A DNA stretch of 64,000 nucleotides from Vombatus ursinus. Its lineage: Eukaryota; Chordata; Mammalia; Diprotodontia; Vombatidae. Where the stretch lies: contig NW_020954557.1 in the NCBI RefSeq assembly GCF_900497805.2, forward strand, positions 38,853,803 through 38,917,802, written 5' to 3'. The notes below the pieces were generated by a model that searched no databases, was not told where the DNA came from, and worked only from the letters and a program-made list of their open reading frames with translations. The position numbers and the translations under genes are program-made. Positions 10,559-20,709 of the stretch are shown in pieces (the first letter of the stretch is position 1; each line of letters opens with the position of its first letter).

Positions 10559-10838
10559 GAGCAGCTAGGTGGTACAATGAATAGAGCACTGGGCCTGGAG
10601 TCAGGAAGACCTGAGTTCAAACCCAACCTTAGACACTTACTAGTTGTGTGACCCTTGGCAAGTCACTTAACCTCTGTTTGCCTCATTTTCTCATCTGTAA
10701 AATGGGTTAATAATAGCACCTATCTCCCGGGGTTGTTGTGAGGATCAGATGATATAATATTTGTAAAGCACTTAACTCAGTGCCTGGCACATAGTAAGCA
10801 CTATGTAAATGTTAGCCGATATTATTATTATAATTATT
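10559..10838 (+). mobile_element. SINE-B, near full length
   Basis: 'gagcagctaggtggtacaat', 'ctggagtcaggaagacctga', 'acttactagttgtgtgaccc', 'ggggttgttgtgaggatcag', 'gtgcctggcacatagtaagc', then an ATT-rich end. Little diverged compared with most copies here. Confidence 0.85.
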
Positions 10839-11931
10839 CAGCAGCACAGTGCCTAACTTAAGGCTAGGCACATACATAGGCAAATACATAAAATAAGAGA
10901 CTTTTGTTTGCTTGTTTTTAAGGATCAAGGCATATCAGAGGGGCGGGCCTGATTGGAGGGCTAGAGGGTGGAACACCAAACTCCATCCTCAGTGCTGGGG
11001 ATAGGCAGTTCACTTTCTCCCCATCCCTGTTTTCAAGTGACCACGTGCATCCTCTGAAGAATGAAATAAATGCAAGAAACCTACATGTACATCCAGAGCT
11101 CTGATAACAATGCCAACTGCAGCTTTGTTAGAGAGGCCAAAATAACCATCTGTCATACATTCATCAAATTCAGGGCTCTCCCAAGTCTTAAATCACTTAA
11201 GTCAGAGCATTTTTTTTTATTGTTGATAGATGAATGGACTGATGCAGATGTATGGCTTTAAAGAGGGCATACCATTTGGAGGAGAAAACATGGCGTGTGA
11301 CATCACATAGCTTGGAAATGAAATCTGGCAGAATTCTGTCAGAACAAAGCAGTGTTTACTGAAGAGGCAACCGACCCTAGTTGGCATGTAGTTTTGTAAA
11401 GAGTTCTAAGAGCAAAATATCTGCCGGGAAGTTTTGCTATAATCCAAAGAACCAGGGCTTTCCATTGATTCTAGGAGGCTATAAAAAAAAGGCAAGGTCA
11501 TTTACTCAAACACACTTGTGTTCAATCTAAAGCTTGCCCTAGGCTAGTCCTTTGGGACTCCTGACTGAAACGAGGGAAAGAAAAGACAAGAGTCTACTCG
11601 ATTAGAATAGCTGCTCTAGTGGTCTCCCTGGCCACTGCCGTAGCTCCAGAAGGTTGTCCACTAGAGCTTCACAGCAGCCCTGAGAGATGATTGTCTTGGG
11701 TGAGAATAAAAATGTATTTTTTAAAATTCTAGTTTTTTTGGGGGGAGGGTGTGACTGGTACATAAAGATGACTGCTGCCAATGCAATGTACATTTTGACT
11801 TGTTCTTTGGGGACTGACGATACCCTCGTGCTGTCCAGTCTTCTGCTCTTGAGTCATCTTTGTGAACAATGATGAACATCTGGGTGAGGTCAGTGGTAAA
11901 ATTCCTGGCTACAGAACATAATCAAGCTAAC
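10839..11931. other. unassigned non-coding stretch
   Basis: About 1.1 kb with no recognisable repeat or exon. Confidence 0.5.
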
Positions 11932-12005
11932 TGGGGCACACAGAGATTGAGCCCATAACCTTGGCCTCATTAGTAAAGAGCACTAATCAACTGAGCTAAG
12001 CAACA
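11932..12005 (-). pseudogene. tRNA-Ile(AAT)-like relic
   Basis: Read on the minus strand, these 74 bases align without gaps to vertebrate tRNA-Ile-AAT from memory. The A-box region is 'ttagctcagttgattag', the anticodon loop 'ctaatga' carries AAT, the variable region is 'ggccaaggtt', the T-loop region is 'gggctcaatctc', and it ends CCCCA. By my hand count about 50 of 74 positions match. The match is strongest at the two internal promoter boxes. The acceptor and anticodon stems no longer pair, so it cannot be a working tRNA. It could be a decayed tRNA pseudogene or the head of an unlisted tRNA-derived SINE. Confidence 0.6.
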
Positions 12006-12340
12006 ACAATATATCCACTCTGGGGTCCATTGATTTTTCTATGTTCCTGTGAGCGTCTCCAGCAATATTTGCTACTTCTAGGGATGGGTAAATTGGACAA
12101 AGCACAGCCACAAATAACCTGATGTGTCAATATGGGGCCAGGCATACTCTTTTTCTTTTCTTTTTTTAAGTGGGAGGAGATAGAGATAGGGAGAGGGGGG
12201 AAAGAAAGGTGAATGATTTGCTGTTATTTATGGCATGTGTTAAGTTTCTGAAATCCTAAAGCCTGGAATCTGGAAAGCCAGTCGTCTCTCAGTCATTATA
12301 TCCCACCTTTGCTTGTACCAGGCTTGTCATGTATGGGGTG
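12006..12340. other. unassigned stretch, purine-rich centre
   Basis: Positions 12170-12215 are GGA/GAA-rich. Nothing else is recognised. Confidence 0.45.
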
Positions 12341-12344
12341 TTCA

Positions 12345-12755
12345 GGGAAGACTAGCACCTCTGATGTGAGGGCTTGTTGAGCCCTTTTCAGGGCTGCTCG
12401 TCCACCTTTGGTGCCCACCTCTCACCCAACTCTCACCTGTGGCTCCAAGGAGCTGTAGCACGCACAGCAGCCCCACCCTAATAGAAATGTCTCAGCAGGT
12501 GGGCTAAACCAGGTTGAGAGTAACCAATCCTTCAGTGAGTCAGGTGAATGTCTATCCTAAAAATGGGAAGATTTCCCTTGGCAGAATGAGCAGATGAGAA
12601 CAGTTTGTTCCAATGGCCACGAAGGCAGCTGAAGCAGGTGCCGTGGAGCACTTAGAGCATGGACTTTGATGACTATGGAAGAGAGAGTGAGGCTGACGAC
12701 TTTGTACAACTCTGCTTCACTTAAATCCAATTCACACACTAATCAAGACAAATTT
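12345..12755 (+). mobile_element. RTE-type marsupial SINE
   Basis: The text matches a marsupial repeat I know by sequence: 'ttgagcccttttcagggctg', 'ctcacctgtggctccaagga', 'gtctcagcaggtgggctaaa', 'atttcccttggcagaatgag' and 'ctctgcttcacttaaatcca'. The usual last part with 'gaaggacaaacaac' is missing. The RTE assignment is from memory and tentative. A 3' relative lies at 29270-29455. Confidence 0.6.
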
Positions 12756-12807
12756 AATACTGCAGATTTGAGGGATGACTTGACCCCTGTAAATGTGACC
12801 ACTTCAC

Positions 12808-13160
12808 TGAGGCAGCTAGGTGATCCAGTTGATACATGAGCTTGAGATGGGTAAGTGAATGCCTCTTTCCCTGACCTTGTCCTTGGCCACGAGCCCACCT
12901 ACCTGGTGCTTTCTTGCCCACAATGCGTGAGCATTGGATCTGGAGTCAGGAAGACCTGAGTTCAAACCCAGTTTCAAACACTTATAAGGTGTGATGCTGA
13001 GCAAGTCACTTAACTTCTGCCTCAGTTTCCTCATCTGTAAACTGGAGATAATAATAGCACCTACCTCTCGGGGTTGTTGTGAGGATAAAATGAGATAATA
13101 TTTGTAGAGTACTTTGTAAACCTTAATGAGATATATAAATGGTGTATTATTATTATCAAC
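12808..13160 (+). mobile_element. SINE-B split by a 92-base insert
   Basis: The head 'gaggcagctaggtgatccag' ends at about 12834. The SINE resumes at about 12927 with 'gtgagcattggatctggagt' and continues to 'gttgttgtgaggataaaatg' and 'tataaatggtgtattattat'. The intervening bases match no SINE and have a second copy at 13796. Confidence 0.8.
12835..12926. repeat. 95-base repeat, copy 1 (inside SINE)
   Basis: Begins 'catgagcttgagatgggtaa', contains 'cctctttccctgacct', and ends 'ggtgctttcttgcccacaat'. It is bordered by a possible short direct repeat (catgagc / cgtgagc). It closely matches copy 2 apart from a small length difference near the end. Confidence 0.75.
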
Positions 13161-13795
13161 AGAATTCATTATTCATACTAATTGAGACCTGGCTGTAATT
13201 CTTAGATGGATCTGTGATCTCAGTGATGTGACCACTCCCTAAAAAGAGAATGGATAACAATCTATTCATGCTCATATGATTCTTGATCATGCCCTCCCAT
13301 AGACTCTTCACAAGGATTCCACCCAATATGCAAGGAGGCCTTTCTCTAGTTCCCTTTATTTCATGTATAGTCCAGGAGAAGTTGCCCTTCCCTTTTATCT
13401 CTTTTAATTGTTTTCTTCCAGGCTGGAGGAAGTGATATCCACGGCTGATGATCCTGGCAGGAGAAAAGGACTATTTCTTTCCCCTGTGGAATTTCAATGA
13501 CTGCCTCTCTTTTGTAGCAGAAACAGTGTGACAGGAGAAAGGATATTTGTACCTCCTGTCCCTCTCTTTCACCTCTCCTCGTCTTCTGAGATGATGACTG
13601 GGACTGAGGCAGTAGCAGCATGAATTGGGAGCACAAGCAGGATGTGCCAGCAGGCAGGCTAGCCTGGGTATCCAAGACTGGAGCCATGATCAGCATTGCC
13701 TAAATCAACTGAGTTCTAGAAGCCACCATCACTCCTGTTTGCTACAAGCTGATGAGTACTGAAAAATACCCTGTTGTCTGCTTTTTCTTTTAATG
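13161..13795. other. unassigned non-coding stretch
   Basis: No repeat recognised. A minus-strand open frame at 13361-13696 has no domain and is probably chance. Confidence 0.45.
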
Positions 13796-13891
13796 CATGA
13801 GCCTAAGATGGGGAAGTGAATACCTCTTTCCCTGACCTCGTCCTTGTCCATGAGCCCAGTGTGTCTACCTGGTGCTTTCTTGCCTGCAGTG
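13796..13891. repeat. 95-base repeat, copy 2
   Basis: Begins 'catgagcctaagatggggaa', contains 'cctctttccctgacct', and ends 'ggtgctttcttgcctgcagt'. It lies in the same orientation as copy 1, about 960 bases downstream, with 8 extra bases in its last third. Confidence 0.75.
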
Positions 13892-14610
13892 AAGAACAGA
13901 AAAAGTAGGTTACCTACAAACCCACAAAACTCGATTACCAGTGGTCTTTCTATGATATTAAGTTGAAATCATTATAAGGAGAATTGTGACAGTTGCATAT
14001 CCACACCTATGATGTAAAAATCTAAAATAAGCTTGTCTAAATAGATTATTTCACATACAAAATTGTTAAAGTTTGGAAAGCCTTGATAACATTTCTTTTG
14101 AAGTAATAGTGCTCTTTTTTCAGCTGTTGTGGCTAAGAGAACTCCAAGTGAATTTTAGTGAATGTCTGTAATTTATTAAGAAAGAATAACAGTGGAGAAA
14201 TTGAAAGCCAACCTGTGTGTGCTCAGAAGAGAATCCAAATAACAGACTATTTGTGAAGAGCCACAGTTATAGCGAGGTGCTTTTGTTCCTTTTTACTTTG
14301 TTGTTATTACTGGAAGAAATGGTCAGTGGATGTGTTTCCCAGAGAGAGAGGATGAGCATGATCAGGACATTTTAGCTTTAAAGGGGATATATTTCACATT
14401 GGAACTAGAAGTTGTCCTTGGTTGAGAAGACCTTGCTGAGGTTAGTCCACATTGGTGTTGGCTATGAAAAGGTCCATGATTAATAGTGGTTTATTGTTAG
14501 GTCATTATTTTATGTAAATAAGGCTCTGGCCTTTTCTTTCCAAATAGCTGGTTAGAACGCATTTGGGTGTGTATGTTGGAAAACTGCCAATGCTCATATT
14601 TTAGCTGCTG
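13892..14610. other. unassigned non-coding stretch
   Basis: About 720 bases with no repeat or exon I can support. Confidence 0.5.
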
Positions 14611-14832
14611 GCTTCTCTCTTTGTCCTTTCTCTCCCTCTCTCTCTCCCTCTCTCTTTTGTTGCCTCTCTCTTCTTTCTCTATCTCTCTTTCATTGTCTCT
14701 CTTTTTTCTCTGTCTCTCATCTTTCATTGTCTCTCTTTCATTGTCTCTCCTCTTTCATTGTCTCTCCTCTTTCGTTGTCTCTCCTTTCATTGTGTCTCCT
14801 TTTTCTCTCTCTCCTCTTTCATTCTCTCTCTG

Positions 14833-14886
<54 letters not shown>

Positions 14887-14940
14887 TCTTCCCTTTTCTC
14901 TCCCTTCCCTTCCTCTTCCCCCCTCCTCTCCCCTTCTTTC
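14611..14940. repeat. polypyrimidine tract with (TC)n and a TTTCATTGTCTCTCC minisatellite
   Basis: About 330 bases almost purely C and T on the plus strand. Its centre (about 14690-14800) is a variable minisatellite built on 'tttcattgtctctcc', flanked by (TC)n runs. Long open frames in it encode only Ser/Leu-rich low complexity and are not genes. Mirror-symmetric TC tracts of this type can form triplex (H-DNA) structures. Confidence 0.9.
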
Positions 14941-15333
14941 AAATACTTTGTCTTAAAGTATTTCTTTGGAAGGAAAATATTTAAAGAGTAATCAAGGAAA
15001 GCCTGCAATTCTCTTTCAGGATTCCTCTGTCTGATTTATAGAAGGCATGTGAGCAGCTGATGCTAATTTCTTTTTCAGTTCATAAACATAAGATATAGTC
15101 TTAATCCTCAGAGAGGAAGGACACAAATGATAGAATCAGGTGAGTTAGTTGTTATATGTAAGGGGATCCAATTGGACCAAAAGGATGTTTGAACACATTT
15201 CTAGCAACAGAAAAAGAATGACTGGTTCATAAATCATCATGAAATTCCTAAATCTCCCATGCAGAAGAAAGCTTCTCTTTTCCAGGTGACCTTACCACCA
15301 TCTGAATTTCTTTCTTTCTTATATACTTACATT

Positions 15334-15336
<3 letters not shown>
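14941..15336. other. unassigned non-coding stretch
   Basis: Nothing recognised between the TC tract and the CA repeat. Confidence 0.5.
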
Positions 15337-15379
<43 letters not shown>

Positions 15380-15401
15380 ACCCCCTCACACACACGCACA
15401 C
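15337..15401. repeat. (CA)n microsatellite
   Basis: A run of CA dinucleotides, nearly pure for its first 40 bases, then interrupted by 'caccccctc'. Confidence 0.95.
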
Positions 15402-15959
15402 AATTTTGAATCATTGGTAGGTTACTTTTTTTTTTTTTTGCTTACAGTTGATTTCATTTTAGGTTACAGTGTCCTGATAATTAATTATTATTTTTATTGA
15501 CAATGATAACCCTTTTTACTCAAGCTATTTGAAACTTGGAGCTATTCCACAAAGAGACTGGAGCCTTCATAGTCACTGAGTTGGTACATGAAAAGAAACA
15601 ATCTTTATGCTGGGTAGACTTACAGTATAAAATTAATTATCTCATTAACCTCAACCACCATTAACATGGTCAGAAAAACAAGACAATATAACATTTGAGT
15701 GCACAGCATTAATTTATTTAGTAATCTCAAGTTCATCAGAATGAAAATCTCTTTTATATAAATTCTTTCACAAATAAATGCTGCTGTTAGAAAATCCCTG
15801 ATTAATATAAATTTATTTGTGATTTTTGCTGGGAAGATTCTGGCACCTTAGGAATTTTGTATTATTTTTTTCCCCTTTTTTATACCTTATATCTCACCTT
15901 TTCCATCTGCAAAGTAGGGATAGAATTTGGCATTGAAGATTTGAGAGTTAGAAGAGACT
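15402..15959. other. unassigned AT-rich stretch
   Basis: A T-run lies at 15426-15439. The rest is AT-rich, with no repeat or gene seen. Confidence 0.5.
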
Positions 15960-16112
15960 TCAAGATCAATGTGATAAAGTAGAAATGGCGATAGATTTGG
16001 CATCAAAACAGATCTGCCACTTATTACCTGTGTTGTATGACTTTAAGCAGATCCATTCATCTCTCTGGGTCTTTGTTGTCCCATCTATAGAACAAAAGGG
16101 CTATATTCGACG
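15960..16112 (+). mobile_element. degraded MIR3-like SINE
   Basis: 'gatctgccacttattacctg' and 'ctctctgggtctttgttgtc' followed by 'ggctatattcgacgatgtc' keep the MIR3 order. Heavily worn. Confidence 0.5.
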
Positions 16113-16114
16113 AT

Positions 16115-17315
16115 GTCTGTCAGTCACTGTGCTAAGTGCTTGGGATGCAAAATAAGGCAAAAAACAGTCCTTGCCCTCAAGGAGCTCACCGTCTAATGAG
16201 GAAGGTATCAAGATTTATAGAGGATAAATTGGGGATAGTCTTAGAGGGAAGGTACTAAGATTAAGGAAGACTGGGAAAAGCTTATAAGCTAAGACTTGAA
16301 GGAAGCCAGGGAAGCTAGGAAGCAGAGATAAGGAGAGAGAAAGTTCCAGGAAATGGGGAACAACCAACCAGTGAAAACGCTTTAGGTTGGGAGACATGCA
16401 ATGTTAGCGGTACAGCAAGGAGGTTAGTATTACTGGATCTTGAAGTGGAGGGATGAAAGAAGACTGCAGAAGTAGGAAGGGTCCAGATTATGAAGGGATA
16501 TAAAAGTCAAATGAAAGATTTTGTATTTGATCCTGGAAGTCATAGGGAGCCACTGGACTTTATCGAATAGCTTGTTGTTGCCATTGTTGTTGTTCAGTAG
16601 CTTCAGTCCTGTCTGACTCTTCATGACCTCAGTTTTCTTGGCAAAGATACTGGAGTGGTTTGCTGTTTCCTTCTCCAGCTCATTTTATGGATGAAAAACT
16701 GAGGCAAACAGGTTAAACAGTTAAGTGATTTGCCCAGGGTCACACAGCTAGTATCTGAGGCCAGATTTGAACTCAAGAAGATGATTCTTCCTGATTCCAA
16801 TTCCAGGGCTCTATCCACTTTGCCACCTTGCTGCCCCTATTGAGTAGCTTAAGGATGATTACTTTGACATATGATTTGAAGATGGACTGGAGTGGGAAGG
16901 GAAGCAGGGAGACCCACCATCAGGCTATAATAATAGTCCAAGATTGAAGTGATTAGTGTGTGCCCCAGGGTGGTGCCAATGTCAAAAAAGAGAAGTGGGG
17001 CATATATGAGAGATGTTACAAAGGTAGAAACATTGGGACTTTGTGACAGATTTGATATGGGGAGTAAGAGAGAGGGAGGAGTTGAAGATGACACCTGAGA
17101 AGGGTGGTGGTGTTCTCAATTGTACTAGCGAAGTTTGGAAGTCAGAAGATTTTGGGGAAAAGATGCTGAATTCGGTGTTGGACATGTTGAGTGATGTCTA
17201 CAAGATATCCAGTTTGGGATGTCTAACAGATAGCTAGAGATGTAAGACTGGAGCTCAGGAAAGATGGAAAAATAGATGAGAATCATCTGAATAGAGATGG
17301 CAATTGAATCCACAA
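16115..17315 (-). mobile_element. L2 LINE, 3' part split by SINE-A
   Basis: A long reversed L2: tail side 'agtcactgtgctaagtgctt', 'gtccttgccctcaaggagct', 'catagggagccactggactt', then after the SINE 'agacccaccatcaggctata', 'gtgttggacatgttgagtga', 'gactggagctcaggaaagat' and 'ctgaatagagatggcaattg'. The distal part covers the reverse-transcriptase end of ORF2, but no frame survives. Confidence 0.85.
16574..16837 (-). mobile_element. SINE-A with 13-base TSD inside L2
   Basis: 'tcctgtctgactcttcatga', 'tactggagtggtttgctgtt', 'cccagggtcacacagctagt' and the head complement near 16815. Flanked by 'tatcgaatagctt' (16561-16573) and 'tattgagtagctt' (16838-16850), a 13-base TSD with two differences. Inserted after the L2. 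Confidence 0.9.
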
Positions 17316-17374
17316 TAAATGAATCCATAACTCTAAATCAATGTTCCTATCATCTGACTTATCCCTTTGCCTTT

Positions 17375-17455
17375 AAGCAGATGAGGTATTATTGTCCTTA
17401 TTCTGCAAATAAAGGACCCGAGGCACAGAGAGTTTAAGCTACTTCCTTGAGATAA
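17375..17455 (-). mobile_element. MIR fragment
   Basis: 'gaggtattattgtccttatt' and 'gcacagagagtttaagctac' match the reversed MIR centre. Short and worn. Confidence 0.5.
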
Positions 17456-18591
17456 CATAGGTAACTCTAGATACATAGAACCAAAAGAGACTTCCTGTGG
17501 TTATTTATAGTCTCATTCTTGCCTTCAGACAGGACAGCACCTAAACTTCTCCCAAACATATGGGAGAACCTTATTAGTAATCCACAGAGAGTCTCCAACT
17601 TCACTTGAGCAATCCCCACTGGGCTTCTGTATCATGTGCATTTGTGCGTAGTAACAGTTTGCTGGGGGAGGAAGGCAGATGGCCCACAGCAGGGATACAC
17701 AGATCAACATTCAGTCTGAAAATGGACCAGCCAAGGGTACTAGACCTCTCATCCTAGCATCTGCTCTTCACTATTCCTCCTCCTCCACCTACCTACTCTT
17801 CCCTCAAGTGTTGAGGAAAACAGCAATGATGGTGCAAGAAGGTTCCTGTGGGAACAGCGTAGGTCAGGTTGGCATCTGAGGAGAAGGGAGGTGCTGAGCT
17901 ATGAGCAGAGTTCTTGGAATTTAAGCATTTCATTTTCCCCAGAGGGAGTGTGAGAACCCAGTTAACACCTTTGTCAGAGGTCTTCAGAAGAATTAGCTCG
18001 TTACAGCAAAACCCTATTTGTCCAGAATGATTATGAAACTGTGTGTTCTGGTTAGCTGAGTATTCTAGTTAACTGGGCTACAGTACTGTCCTATACAACC
18101 TTGGGCCTGTGTCTGGGGTTTAGTGAAGGCTATGAAGTTCCATGGTGCATACTGAACCCTTGTTAGGTGGTTTCAACACAGACAGTCATCAGGAGCTTGG
18201 AACAACAGGTCAGTACCAGGGATGGGGTACTCCTTAGGATGAGGTCTACTAATTGACAAGAGACAGAAGTAGGAAGCAGGATCTAAACCTACAAGTTCAT
18301 TACAAGAACAAGACTTGGTGAGAAAGAGGTTGACGTTTCAGGCACTATCTGTTTTGTTTCAGGAGTCTGCAAAAGGTTGAGCTAGACAAAACCTTGGGTT
18401 TAATTTATCCTGTTCAAAAGCTGCATGGGAGCAGGCTTATTGTAAAGCCAGCGTTGGACGGGATTGACCTTGTTTTCCTGTGCATTCAGACCTTGAGCCA
18501 TTGCTGCCTTTATTATCCTACATGAAGGTTAGTAGCACCAGGTTAGTAGCTGGTTCAATCACAGCCCATCAGGAGGAGCCCTCACTTCCTG
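17456..18591. other. unassigned non-coding stretch
   Basis: About 1.1 kb with no recognisable repeat or exon, up to the TSD of the HAL1 element. Confidence 0.5.
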
Positions 18592-18604
18592 TTGCCTCCA
18601 TCTT
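18592..18604. repeat. HAL1 target-site duplication, 3' side
   Basis: 'ttgcctccatctt', identical to 21503-21515. Confidence 0.9.
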
Positions 18605-18625
18605 TTTTTTTCTTTTTTTTAATTA

Positions 18626-19625
18626 ATAAAATTTATTTATTTTTAGTTTTCAACATTTACTTCCACAAGATTTTGAGTTCCAAATTTTCACCCCATCTCG
18701 CCCCTCCCCTCACCCCAAGATGGCATGCATTCTGAATACCCCTGCCCCTAGTCTGCCTTCCCTTCTATCTCACCTCCCCTTCTCTTATCCCCTTCCCCTT
18801 CTATTTTCCTGTAGGGCAGGATAGATTTCTGTACCCCATTTCCTGTATTTCTTATTTCCCAGTTGCATGTGAAAACATTTTTTTTAAACATGTGTTTTTA
18901 AAACTTTGGGTTCCAAATTTTCTCCCTTCCTCCCTCCCCACCCACCCTCATTGATAAGGCAAGCAACTAAATATAGGTTATATATGTGCAGTTATGCAAA
19001 ACACTTCCATAGTAGACATGCTGTGAAAAACTAACTCTATTTCCCTTAATCCTATCCTGCCCTCCCCCATTTATTCTATTCTTTCTTTTGACCCTGTCCC
19101 TCCTCAGAAGTATTTGCTTCTGGTTACCCTCTTTCCCAATCTGCCCTCCTCTCTATCATCCCCCTACTCTCTTGTCCCCTTCCCCTCATTTTCCTGTAGG
19201 GTAAGACAGATTTCCAAACTGAATTGAATGTGTATGTTATTCCCTCCTTAAGTCAAATCCTATGAGAATAAGATCGACTCATTGCCTCTCACCTTTCCCC
19301 ATTTCTCCTCTACTGTAAGAGCCTTTTCTTTTCTGTTTTTTTGTGAGATAATTTACCCTGTTCTACTTCTCCCTTTCTCCTTCTCCTAGTATAATCCTCT
19401 CTCACCCCTTAATTTTATTCTCCAGATATGACCCCTTCATCTTCAACTCACCCTGTGCCCTCTATCTATCTATCTATCTATCTATCCATACATATAATTT
19501 TTTCCCTCCAACTACCCAAATACTGACAAAGGTCTCTTGAGTTATAAATATCACCTTTCCATGCAGGAATGTAAACAGTTCAACCTTAATAAGTTTCTTA
19601 TGATTTCTCTTTCCTGTTTACTTCT
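18626..19625 (-). other. HAL1 3' UTR with internal duplication
   Basis: Pyrimidine-rich on the plus strand. Two related blocks occur: 18751-18828 and 19141-19213 both run from 'ctgcc' through CT-rich sequence to 'ttttcctgtaggg'. Likewise 'gagttccaaattttc' near 18675 and 'gggttccaaattttc' near 18910 begin similar segments. A (TATC)n run is at 19462-19486. The same 3' UTR occurs at 61321-62870, but there an extra block of about 930 bases sits between the 'ttccaaat' part and the 'ccctgtccctcctca' part. Confidence 0.75.
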
Positions 19626-20709
19626 TCATGTTCCACTTGAGTCTTGTATTTGAAAGTCAAATTTTCTATTCAGCTCTGGTCTTTTCATCAAGAATATTTG
19701 AAAGTCCTCTATTTCACTGAATGATCATTTTTTTCCCCTGAAGGATCATACTCAGTTTTGCTGGGTAGGTGATTCTTGGTGGTAATCCTATCTCCTTTGC
19801 CCTCCGGAATATTATATTCCATGCCCTGCAGTCCTTTAATGTAGAAGCTGCTAAATCTTGTGTAATCCTGATTGTGTTTCCACAATAGTTGAATTGTTTC
19901 TTTCTGGCTGCTTGCAATATTTTCTCCTTGACCTGGGAACTCTGGAATTTGGCTACAATATTCCTAGGAGTTTTCCTTTGGGGATCTCTTTCAGGAGGAG
20001 ATCGGTGGATTCTTTCAATTTCTATTTTGCCCTCTGATTCTAAAATACCAGGACAGTTTTCCTTGATAATTTCTTGAAAGATGATGTCTAAGCTCTTTTT
20101 TTGATCATGGCTTTCAGATAGTCCAATAATTTTTAAATTCTCTCTCCTGGATCTATTTTCCAGGTCAGTTGTTTTTCCAATAAGATATTTCACATTGTTT
20201 TCTAATTTTTCATTCTTTTGGATTTATTTTACAGTGTCTTGATTTCTCATAAAGTCACTAGCTTCCAATTGCTCTATTCTAATTTTTAAGGAAGTATTTT
20301 CTTCAGTAATCTTTTGGACTTCCTTTTCCATTTGACCAATTTTGCTTTTTAGGGTATTCTTCTTCTCATTGGCTTCTTGGACCTCTTTTACCATTTGGGT
20401 TAGGCTATTTTTTAAGGTATTAATTTCTTCAGTATTTTTTTGGGTCTCCTTTAGCAAGCTGTTGACTTGTTTTTCATGATTTTCTTGCATCACTCTCATT
20501 TCTCTTCCCAGTTTTTCCTCTACTTCTCTTATTTGCTTCTCAAAATCCCTTTTGAGCTCTTCCAAGGCCTGGGACTGATTCATATTTTTCTTGGAGGCTT
20601 TGGATGTAGGAGCTTTGGCTTTGTTATCTTCTTGTGGTTGTACATTTTGATCTTCTTTGTCACCAAAGTAAGATAATATAGTCTGACTCTTTTTGCATTG
20701 CTTACTCAT
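19626..20709 (-). pseudogene. HAL1/L1 ORF1 protein, broken (RNA-binding L1 ORF1p homologue)
   Basis: L1 ORF1p is a trimeric nucleic-acid-binding chaperone that coats the element's RNA. The ATG is at 20709. An N-terminal tail of about 45 residues (MSKQCKKSQTILSYFG) leads to a long coiled coil (about 45-185, Lys/Glu-rich heptads). Next comes an RRM-like part beginning RRENLKIIGL (about 188-197), with KTPRNIVAKF later, and the C-terminal domain with PPRITYPAKLS (about 310-320; human ORF1p has PRISYPAKLS). There is one in-frame TAA at codon 162 (20226-20224). The frame then runs to a stop at 19714-19716, just after an A7 run. The expected remaining C-terminus continues in another frame to a stop at 19626-19628 (for example EIEDFQIFLMKRPEL), so a frameshift near the A-run is likely. 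Length without these breaks would be about 360 codons, close to the family. It has no protein function now. Confidence 0.88.

Noticed and set aside
11932-12005. Functional tRNA-Ile gene
   Set aside because: Acceptor and anticodon stems do not pair.
14567-15008. Open frames of 73-129 codons in the TC tract
   Set aside because: Low-complexity Ser/Leu/Phe or Arg/Glu translation of a simple repeat.
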